DNA from: an uncultured Collinsella sp.
GTDB taxonomy: Bacteria > Actinomycetota > Coriobacteriia > Coriobacteriales > Coriobacteriaceae
Length of the DNA: 7,295 nucleotides
Direction of reading: 5' to 3'
Assembly: GCA_902496845.1 (NCBI GenBank)
Contig: CABVCJ010000087.1
Coordinates: 1-7,295 of the forward strand
Every line of letters begins with the position of its first letter. The stretch's first letter is position 1. The notes beneath the pieces were generated by a model that worked only from the letters and a program-made list of their open reading frames with translations, was not told the origin of the DNA and made no database searches. Made by a program: the position numbers and the translations under genes. Shown here in pieces: positions 1 to 5,037 of this stretch.

Positions 1-1629
1 GGTGGCACGCCTGCCGCTGTCGAGGGCTTCAACTTCGTCCACGGCGTGATTGCCGGCGTGCTCGCGCGTCTGTTTATGGAGGGTCGCGTGGCGAGCCCGG
101 ATATGAAGGCGCTGCTGCATGAGCTTTCGCCTATCGATTCTTCCGAGCCCGAGCTCATGGATCCGCTGGCAGTCGATTCCACGCGCATCTTCGATACCGT
201 TGTTGCCGCCTACCTGCTGGATTCCGACCGCTCCGAGTTTGACGAAGCGTATCTGGCCGATACCTATCTGCAGATGGCGCTGCCCGCGGCACGCGGTGCG
301 GAAGGTGCTGGCGAGGACGCTCCTGCTCCTGCTGCCCGTACCGCGGCGTTGACGCTGGCGCTGGTCGCATCACTGCGCGACCGCATGGCCCGTGAGAACG
401 CCGCCAACGTGTTCGATGGCATCGAGATGCCGCTCGTGCCGGTGCTTGCCAAGATGGAGCGCGCGGGCATGCTCGTGGATCCCGATCGGCTGCGCAGTCT
501 GTCCGAGGGCCTAGCGACCCAGATCACCGAGGTCGAGCGAAGCATTCGCGACCTTGCCGGTGACGAGACCTTTAACATTGGCAGCCCCATGCAGCTCTCG
601 CATGTGCTCTTTGATGTAATGGGCCTTCCGACCAAGGGTCTCAAAAAGACCAAGCGCGGCTACTATTCGACCAATGCCAAGGTACTGAGTGATCTTGCCC
701 GCGACCACGAGATTGTTCGTTTGATCTTGGACTGGCGCGAGAAGTCCAAGATCAAGTCAACCTATCTGGACACGTTGGGACCGTTGCGTCGAGGCGACGG
801 CCGCGTGCACACCACGTACAACCAAACCATTACCGCGACGGGGCGTCTGTCTTCGAGCGACCCGAACCTGCAGAACATCCCGACGCGCTCGGAGCTGGGC
901 CGTACCGTCAAGACGGCGTTTTCGGCAGGCGAGGGCAGCGTCTTTTTGGCGGTGGACTACTCGCAGATCGAGCTGCGTCTGCTGGCGCATCTTTCGGGTG
1001 ATGAGCATCTGGTGCGCGCCTTTAACGAGGGCGAGGACTTCCATGCCGAGACGGCCGCGCGCGTGTTTGGCGTGCCGGTGTCCGAGGTTACGCCCGACTT
1101 GCGCAGCCGCGCCAAGGCCGTGAACTTTGGCATCGTGTACGGCCAGCAGGCCTACGGTCTGTCGCAGTCGCTGCACATCTCGATGGCCGAGGCGCGCGAC
1201 ATGATCGACCGCTACTACGAGGCCTACCCGGGCGTGCGCACGTTCCTCGACAACGTGGTGGCGCGTGCCAAGCAGACAGGTTACGCCGAGACCATGTACG
1301 GTCGCCGGCGTCATATTCCGGAGCTCAAGGCCAAAAATCCGCAACTCCGCGGCTTTGGCGAGCGCACGGCCATGAACCACCCCATGCAGGGAACCGCAGC
1401 AGACATTATCAAGATCGCGATGGCCCGCGTAAGCCGCCGTCTGGAAGAAGAGGGCTTTGCCGCCCACATGATTCTGCAGGTACACGACGAACTGGACTTT
1501 GAGTGCCCGGTCGAAGAAGTCGAACGCCTGACCGCCATGGTCCAAGACGTCATGGAGCACGTCGTAGACCTACGCGTACCCCTCATCGCCGAAGCTTCGA
1601 CTGGAGTGACCTGGGCAGACGCCAAATAA
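1..1629 (+). CDS. polA: DNA polymerase I, C-terminal part (5' end outside window)
   Basis: This is the 3' portion of DNA polymerase I, which fills gaps and replaces Okazaki primers during replication and repair. The frame is open from base 1, so the gene starts upstream; 542 residues are visible. Visible residues 1 to about 120 are the 3'-5' exonuclease-like domain and about 137 to 542 the polymerase domain. Motif A is LAVDYSQIELRLL with catalytic Asp 319. Motif B on the O-helix is RSRAKAVNFGIVYG with Arg368, Lys372, Phe376 and Tyr380 in RxxxKxxxFxxxY spacing. Motif C is LQVHDELDFE with catalytic Asp496. The polymerase site is therefore complete. The exonuclease domain keeps one Asp (FDT, residue 65), but the motif equivalent to E. 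coli Tyr497/Asp501 reads AARTAALTL after an Ala/Gly/Pro-rich stretch (96-113), so proofreading is probably lost. The gene ends in TAA and is followed by an intrinsic terminator. The identification is very secure. Confidence 0.97.
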   Translation, partial: GGTPAAVEGFNFVHGVIAGVLARLFMEGRVASPDMKALLHELSPIDSSEPELMDPLAVDSTRIFDTVVAAYLLDSDRSEFDEAYLADTYLQMALPAARGAEGAGEDAPAPAARTAALTLALVASLRDRMARENAANVFDGIEMPLVPVLAKMERAGMLVDPDRLRSLSEGLATQITEVERSIRDLAGDETFNIGSPMQLSHVLFDVMGLPTKGLKKTKRGYYSTNAKVLSDLARDHEIVRLILDWREKSKIKSTYLDTLGPLRRGDGRVHTTYNQTITATGRLSSSDPNLQNIPTRSELGRTVKTAFSAGEGSVFLAVDYSQIELRLLAHLSGDEHLVRAFNEGEDFHAETAARVFGVPVSEVTPDLRSRAKAVNFGIVYGQQAYGLSQSLHISMAEARDMIDRYYEAYPGVRTFLDNVVARAKQTGYAETMYGRRRHIPELKAKNPQLRGFGERTAMNHPMQGTAADIIKIAMARVSRRLEEEGFAAHMILQVHDELDFECPVEEVERLTAMVQDVMEHVVDLRVPLIAEASTGVTWADAK

Positions 1630-1663
1630 GGGCACACCCACAATCCCAAAGTAATCAAAACCA

Positions 1664-1697
1664 GAAGGGGGCTCCTTGCCAACAAGGAGCCCCCTTC
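1664..1697. terminator. Bidirectional intrinsic terminator between polA and the HAD gene
   Basis: A perfect 15-bp stem (1664-1678 with 1683-1697) closes on a CCAA loop and contains a GGGGG/CCCCC core. On the + strand it is followed by the AT-rich ATTCAATTAAATT. On the - strand it is followed by TGGTTTTGATT. It lies 34 bases after the polA stop and between two converging genes, so it can plausibly end both transcripts. Confidence 0.9.
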
Positions 1698-1720
1698 ATT
1701 CAATTAAATTCAGCCAAAGT

Positions 1721-1753
1721 ATCTAGGCGCCAAGACGCCATCTAGGCGGCAAG
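1721..1753. repeat. Short direct repeat, 14-bp unit, 19-bp period
   Basis: ATCTAGGCGCCAAG (1721-1734) and ATCTAGGCGGCAAG (1740-1753) match at 13 of 14 positions. The second copy overlaps the outer left arm of the palindrome described below, so the repeat may be a by-product of the event that made the inverted duplication. Confidence 0.6.
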
Positions 1754-1929
1754 CAAGTCACCGCAGGACCTGGCCGGGCGAGGCGGGTAAGTTTTTCGTA
1801 GATTCCGCACGAGCCGAAGAGCACTAAATGTGCTCTTCGAGCGAGCCCAGGACCTGACCGAACGAAAAACTTACCCGCCTCGCCCGGCCAGGTCCGACGA
1901 GCAACGTTAACGAGCCGCCAAGATGGCGT
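1735..1929. repeat. Outer imperfect inverted repeat that copies the 3' end of the HAD gene
   Basis: ACGCCATCTAGGCGGC (1735-1750) is the reverse complement, with one mismatch in 16, of 1914-1929. The latter encodes the end of the HAD protein (DAILAA) on the - strand. Read on the + strand, the left copy is therefore a broken mirror image of the HAD gene tail, with a TAG where the gene has TTG. These arms flank the perfect 34-bp arms, with spacers of 15 bases on the left and 18 on the right. Confidence 0.7.
1766..1895. repeat. Long palindromic element with perfect 34-bp inverted arms
   Basis: The left arm (1766-1799, starting GGACCTGGCCGGGCGAGG) and right arm (1862-1895) are perfect reverse complements over 34 bp. 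The 62-base centre holds a second perfect hairpin: CGAAGAGCAC (1815-1824), loop TAAAT, GTGCTCTTCG (1830-1839). A partial third copy of the arm's start, CAGGACCTGACCGAACGA (1848-1865), matches 1764-1781 at 15 of 18 positions. There is no coding capacity for a transposase and no obvious target-site duplication (flanks ACCGCA and GACGAG). It could be a non-autonomous MITE-like or REP-like element, a cruciform-forming structure, or a reinforced barrier between converging genes. The sequence proves the structure but not the role. Confidence 0.92.
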
Positions 1930-2734
1930 CGATGAGCGTCAGTACGCCCCCGTCGTTGTTGCTCGGAATGCGCCACTTAGCATGCGCGTTCATATGCTCC
2001 TCGGCATTGTCCACGATAAAGCTATGCCCGACGCGCTCCAGCATGGGAATATCGTTGTAGGTGTCGCCCACGGCGGCGGCGTCGGCGATATCGATGCCCA
2101 AGCGCTCGCAGAGATGCGCCACGCCCGAACCCTTGTCGACGCCCAGATTCATAAAGTCGATCCACTCGCGGCCAGCATTGGTGACGTAGAGCTGATCCGA
2201 GAATGCAGGGCTGTAGTCCTCGCGAAACGCGGGCTCAGCGTCGTAGCCGGGGAAGAAGATCGAGATCTTGTTGGACTCGATATCAATGCCTTCAAAGCTG
2301 TCGACGTAGTTGATTGTGTTGTAGTAGACGCTGATCTCGTCGTGGTATTGATGGTCGCGGGCAAGCACGTAGAACTCGTCGAAGCAGCACAAGACGGGGA
2401 CAGCGCGAGAATCCTCCGAGGCGCGGCTCAAGACCTGCTGGTACAGCTCCACGTCGATATTGCTCTTATAGATATAGCTGCCGCGATAGATCACGCACGC
2501 TCCGTTGTCGGGACAAAAGGCGAGGCGGTTCTTGATGCTCTCGAACATCTCCTCGAGCTTGGGGGCGGGACGTCCGCTGGCGGGGCAGAATACGATGCCG
2601 GCGTCGGCGAGCTTGTCCAGGCGCTCATCAAGACCCTGCGGCAACACGCGCTCGTCGGTGAGTAGCGTCTTGTCCATGTCAACGGCGATGAGTTTAATGT
2701 TGCCGATGTTGGCGTCTGATTCGTAAGTCTGCAT
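1907..2734 (-). CDS. Cof-type HAD-IIB family hydrolase (sugar or cofactor phosphatase-like)
   Basis: This is a 275-residue cytosolic HAD-superfamily hydrolase, probably a Mg-dependent phosphatase acting on a small phosphorylated metabolite; the substrate cannot be read from the sequence. Motif I is VDMDKTLL with nucleophile Asp19 and acid/base Asp21. Motif II is the Ser of PASGRP (Ser53). Motif III is Lys201 in GVDKGSGV. Motif IV is GDTYNDIPML (Asp224, Asp228). Phe/Tyr/Asp-rich sequence between motifs II and III fits the type IIB cap. The length is normal for the family. An ATG further upstream would add 33 residues, but I chose the ATG at 2734 because GGAAAGG (2743-2749) sits 8 bases before it and homology-like sequence starts only there. 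Motif I has Lys where DxDGT has Gly. The gene converges on polA and diverges from the argG leader. The family is secure; the function is unknown. Confidence 0.9.
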   Translation of the reverse strand: MQTYESDANIGNIKLIAVDMDKTLLTDERVLPQGLDERLDKLADAGIVFCPASGRPAPKLEEMFESIKNRLAFCPDNGACVIYRGSYIYKSNIDVELYQQVLSRASEDSRAVPVLCCFDEFYVLARDHQYHDEISVYYNTINYVDSFEGIDIESNKISIFFPGYDAEPAFREDYSPAFSDQLYVTNAGREWIDFMNLGVDKGSGVAHLCERLGIDIADAAAVGDTYNDIPMLERVGHSFIVDNAEEHMNAHAKWRIPSNNDGGVLTLIDAILAAR

Positions 2735-3009
2735 AAAATGCGCCTTTCCGTTTCCAGATTGTTTCGGGCGTAATGACCCTCTGCCATGTAATCGTGCGTA
2801 TTTTCGCAGGAATGGCGCGTATTTGCACTGCAATTCACAAACTAATGAAAAAACTTTTCAGAAATTTGAATTTGTCGCTTGTGCAGCAAGCACTTTATCG
2901 TAATATAGCGAACATCGAAAACGGAGACGGCAAAAGAGCCGCTTACCGAGGAAAAGGTACCGTTTGCGATATTTGAATTGCGCCCGGCGATACGTGAAAG
3001 GAGAGGCAG
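2735..3009. other. Divergent intergenic region upstream of the argG leader peptide
   Basis: This stretch separates the HAD start (- strand) from the argG leader peptide and is more AT-rich than the genes around it. It holds the HAD ribosome binding site, a candidate + strand promoter (2879-2906), two identical ATTTGAATT words (2864-2872 and 2971-2979) and a small CGGC/GCCG hairpin (2928-2941). I see no convincing gene, ARG-box palindrome, T-box or tRNA in it, and I could not pick a confident HAD promoter. Confidence 0.6.
2879..2906 (+). promoter_or_regulatory. Candidate sigma-70 type promoter for the argG leader transcript
   Basis: TTGTGC (2879-2884) and TAATAT (2901-2906) are separated by 16 bases, giving a predicted start near 2913, about 97 bases before the leader peptide. 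Both boxes are only partial matches to TTGACA and TATAAT, so this is the best candidate by eye rather than a firm call. Confidence 0.35.
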
Positions 3010-3084
3010 ATGCAGTTCGTACAGATCATCACCACTGCAGACAATGCCCTCCGACGCCAGCGCGCAATTTCCCGACGACGATAA
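3010..3084 (+). CDS. Arginine-rich leader peptide of argG (putative attenuator peptide)
   Basis: This is a 24-residue ORF with a strong Shine-Dalgarno, AAAGGAG, ending 6 bases before its ATG. The first 14 residues are unremarkable. The last ten read RRQRAISRRR, so six of the last ten codons are arginine (CGA, CGC, CGC, CGA, CGA, CGA), and the three consecutive CGA codons directly precede TAA. In argG itself I read only CGC and CGT for arginine, so CGA looks rare here. The peptide lies about 200 bases before argG and 64 bases before a terminator-like hairpin, with alternative hairpins between. That is the layout of his, trp, leu or thr leader peptides, in which slow translation of the regulatory codons prevents premature termination. 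The inferred role is sensing charged tRNA-Arg; the peptide probably has no function of its own. Chance arginine enrichment remains possible. Confidence 0.72.
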   Translation: MQFVQIITTADNALRRQRAISRRR

Positions 3085-3140
3085 CAATCGTCTCTGTCCG
3101 CATGGGGCGAATTGCCTCAACAGAGTCATTTTGAGGTCGT
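3077..3140 (+). promoter_or_regulatory. Alternative hairpins between leader peptide and terminator (putative attenuator switch)
   Basis: Successive mutually exclusive stems can be drawn. A: GACGAT (3077-3082) with ATCGTC (3087-3092), overlapping the last CGA codons and the stop. B: CTCTGT (3092-3097) with ACAGAG (3120-3125), enclosing GGGGC (3104-3108) with GCCTC (3114-3118). C: CCTCAA (3115-3120) with TTGAGG (3131-3136). D: GTCGT (3136-3140) with ACGAC (3152-3156), which would open the 5' arm of the terminator stem. TTGAGGTC (3131-3138) can also pair with GACCTCAA (3225-3232) near argG. The pairings are exact; which of them forms, and in what order, is inference. Confidence 0.5.
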
Positions 3141-3148
3141 TGGGTTTT

Positions 3149-3195
3149 AGCACGACATTGCTGCATGTTTCTAGGGCATGTATGTGCTGATTTTT
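3149..3195 (+). terminator. Terminator-like hairpin in the argG leader (putative attenuator terminator)
   Basis: AGCAC (3149-3153) pairs with GTGCT (3184-3188). The stem continues through a G-U pair, ACAT (3155-3158) with ATGT (3178-3181), and GCT (3160-3162) with GGC (3175-3177), with single-base bulges at 3159 and 3182. It is followed by GA and T5 (3191-3195). It lies 95 bases before argG, on the argG strand and inside its leader, so it would stop transcription before argG unless the stem is opened. Confidence 0.55.
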
Positions 3196-3289
3196 GCTAT
3201 TTAACCTGATATTGCACGGTTTTTGACCTCAAGGTGACTTGCAACTGACCGATGTTCTAACTAGCTACCAAGGGCGAAAGGAAACAGCC

Positions 3290-4516
3290 ATGAGCAAGGA
3301 AAAAGTCGTTCTCGCATATTCCGGTGGTCTTGATACATCCGTATGTGTCAAGTGGCTCCAGGACGAGAAGAATCTCGATGTCGTTTGTGTCTGCGGCAAC
3401 GTGGGCCAGGAGGAGACCGGACTGGATGCCAAGAAGCAGAAGGCACTCGACCTGGGCGTTCTCGATTGCCAGGTGCTCGACCTGCGCGACGAGTTCTCCG
3501 ATGAGTTCCTGACCAAGGCCATCGCAGCAAACTCCATGTACGAGAACAAGTATCCGCTGCTCTCCGCCCTGTCTCGCCCGCTGCTTGCCAAGAAGCTTGT
3601 TGAGGTCGCCCACGAGTTTGACGCGACCTACGTCGCCCACGGCTGCACCGGCAAGGGTAACGACCAGGTCCGCTTCGAGGCTGCCGTCAAGGCCCTCGAC
3701 CCCGAGCTCAAGGTTATCGCCCCGGTTCGCGAGTGGGACCTGAAGTGCCGTCCCGACGAGGTCGCCTATGCCCACGCTCACAACGTGCCGGTTCCCGAGG
3801 GTGCCAACGACAACCCCTACTCCATCGACGACAACCTGTGGGGTCGCGCCATCGAGTGCGGTCACCTGGAGGATCCCTGGAACGAGCCGCTCGACGACGC
3901 TTGGGTTATGACCAAGAACCCCGAGGACACGCCCGACACCCCGACCTACACCGAGATCGAGTTTGAGGCCGGCAAGCCCGTCGCCGTCGACGGCAAGAAG
4001 ATGAAGCTCTCCGAGATCGTCATCGCCCTCAACAAGATCTCCGGCGACAACGGCTTTGGCCGTCTCGATCTGGTCGAGGATCGTCTGGTGGGCCTCAAGA
4101 GCCGCGAGTGCTACGAGGTTCCCGGCGCCCTGACGCTCATCACCGCCCACAAGGCGCTCGAGGACATCTGCGTCGAGGGCGACCTGCTCAAGACCAAGAT
4201 CAAGCTCGAGCAGGATTGGGCCACCGCCGTGTACAACGGCCAGTGGTACAGCCCGCTCAAGAACGCGCTCGATGCCTTTATGGCCGATACCCAGAAGTTC
4301 GTGACCGGCACCGTCCGCCTGAAGTTCTTTAAGGGCAACTGCCATGTCGTCGGCCGCAAGAGCCCGTTTAGCCTGTATGACTACGGTCTGGCCACCTATG
4401 ACCGCGACACCACGTTTGACGAGAAGGCCAGCGCCGGCTTTATCGAGATCGATACGCTGTCGCTCAAGACGTGGGCTAAGGTCCAGGGTCCCAGCTCCGC
4501 TGCCGCCCAGGCCTAG
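3290..4516 (+). CDS. argG: Argininosuccinate synthase
   Basis: ArgG joins citrulline and aspartate at the cost of ATP (to AMP and PPi) to give argininosuccinate, the penultimate step of arginine synthesis, in the cytosol as a homotetramer. At 408 residues it has the usual family length of about 400. The N-terminal ATP-pyrophosphatase loop is AYSGGLDTS (residues 9-17). The citrulline/aspartate-binding segment is HGCTGKGNDQVRFE (117-130). YSIDDNLWGRAIE (177-189) is also diagnostic of the family. The start at 3290 is chosen because GAAAGGAAA lies 5 bases upstream and the SGGLDTS loop falls at the expected distance; an upstream in-frame start would add 17 non-conserved residues. Codon use is strongly biased (AAG, CTC, GCC, CGC/CGT), suggesting high expression. 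The 5' leader carries the arginine-rich peptide and attenuator-like structures. The gene ends in TAG. Identity is very secure. Confidence 0.98.
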   Translation: MSKEKVVLAYSGGLDTSVCVKWLQDEKNLDVVCVCGNVGQEETGLDAKKQKALDLGVLDCQVLDLRDEFSDEFLTKAIAANSMYENKYPLLSALSRPLLAKKLVEVAHEFDATYVAHGCTGKGNDQVRFEAAVKALDPELKVIAPVREWDLKCRPDEVAYAHAHNVPVPEGANDNPYSIDDNLWGRAIECGHLEDPWNEPLDDAWVMTKNPEDTPDTPTYTEIEFEAGKPVAVDGKKMKLSEIVIALNKISGDNGFGRLDLVEDRLVGLKSRECYEVPGALTLITAHKALEDICVEGDLLKTKIKLEQDWATAVYNGQWYSPLKNALDAFMADTQKFVTGTVRLKFFKGNCHVVGRKSPFSLYDYGLATYDRDTTFDEKASAGFIEIDTLSLKTWAKVQGPSSAAAQA

Positions 4517-4531
4517 CGCCTCCTTCCCTTG

Positions 4532-4594
4532 GTATCCGCGCGGTCCATCCGCGTGATACATAACGGGCGCACGGGGTCCCTACCTTTCGTTATG
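4532..4594 (+). other. Two consecutive hairpins just after argG
   Basis: The first hairpin pairs GTATC (4532-4536) with GATAC (4555-4559) and CGCGG (4539-4543) with CCGCG (4549-4553) around a TCCAT loop. The second pairs CATAACG (4559-4565) with CGTTATG (4588-4594) around a 22-base loop. Neither is followed by a clear T-tract, so I do not call them terminators. They may protect the argG 3' end or be incidental. Confidence 0.45.
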
Positions 4595-4669
4595 CTTGCT
4601 GACACTTCTTAACATCGGTGGCCCCTACGTTCCGCCCGCATATATGATGCCGCGTCTGCGGCTGAGTCC

Positions 4670-4699
4670 GAGCCCCGCCGGGGTTGTCCGGCGGGGCTC
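4670..4699 (+). terminator. Strong intrinsic terminator between argG and the small ORF
   Basis: GAGCCCCGCCGG (4670-4681) and CCGGCGGGGCTC (4688-4699) form a perfect 12-bp GC-rich stem with a GGTTGT loop, followed by CTTCTATCAATTT. It lies 153 bases beyond the argG stop and should end most argG transcripts. The T-tract is interrupted, so some readthrough into the small ORF and argH is possible. Confidence 0.8.
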
Positions 4700-4748
4700 C
4701 TTCTATCAATTTGGCGGCTCTGTGCCTATATATATGAGGAGTACGATT

Positions 4749-4919
4749 ATGTTCAATGCTATCGCGCATGCTTTACTTGCCCTTGCGCCCGAGTTCGATG
4801 CTGCAAAGGTCGATGACGTCCCTATGAGCCTGAAGGCCTGGATCGATGGTTCGCATGGCAACATCCGAAGGGAGACGTTGGGCGCCAAGTGCCTAGTGCG
4901 TCACTTCTTTGCAAATTAG
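4749..4919 (+). CDS. Small hypothetical protein (56 aa) between argG and argH
   Basis: This is a 56-residue ORF that I do not recognise. It begins MFNAIAHALLALAPEFDAAK and ends CLVRHFFAN. A clear Shine-Dalgarno, AGGAG (4737-4741), sits 7 bases before the ATG, which favours this start over the in-frame ATG at 4734. The protein looks soluble: a short amphipathic N-terminal helix (IAHALLALAPEF), an acidic stretch (EFDAAKVDD), then a basic segment with Trp31 and GNIRRETLGAKC. It has no signal peptide, convincing membrane span or zinc motif; the single Cys is residue 48. It starts 50 bases after the argG terminator and ends 118 bases before argH. It may be a genuine small gene linked to argH transcription. 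A function cannot be assigned. Confidence 0.6.
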   Translation: MFNAIAHALLALAPEFDAAKVDDVPMSLKAWIDGSHGNIRRETLGAKCLVRHFFAN

Positions 4920-5037
4920 CTACATGGCCCCGCGCACGGCAGGGAGTGTGTAAAACTAGCGGTTGAAAAATCGCTTTAGCGACATGGCGCATTGCTTAGG
5001 GCGCTTGTTTTGGTATTTGGAGAAAGGGGACGGTTCC

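Noticed and set aside
757..1560. Long open frame on the - strand inside polA
   Set aside because: It is a shadow of polA caused by GC-biased codons; its composition (His, Arg, Val-rich) and lack of domain motifs do not look like a protein.
2864..2979. Two ATTTGAATT words as possible ArgR half-sites
   Set aside because: They are direct rather than palindromic, 107 bases apart, and lack the TGAAT-N-ATTCA symmetry of an ARG box.
2978..3190. Alternative 70-codon + strand frame overlapping the argG leader peptide
   Set aside because: It has a TTG start without an SD at proper distance, while the overlapping 24-codon frame has an ideal SD and ATG.
3085..3289. T-box riboswitch for tRNA-Arg in the argG leader
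   Set aside because: I found no AGGGTGGnACCGCG-like T-box sequence or specifier-loop arrangement.
3257..4561. 434-codon open frame on the - strand opposite argG
   Set aside because: It is an antisense mirror of a strongly codon-biased gene; repetitive Leu/Val/Gly/Asp composition and no recognisable motifs.
4645..4748. N-terminal extension of the 56-aa ORF starting at the upstream ATG near 4645
   Set aside because: It has no SD and would translate straight through the argG terminator stem; the ATG at 4749 has a proper SD.
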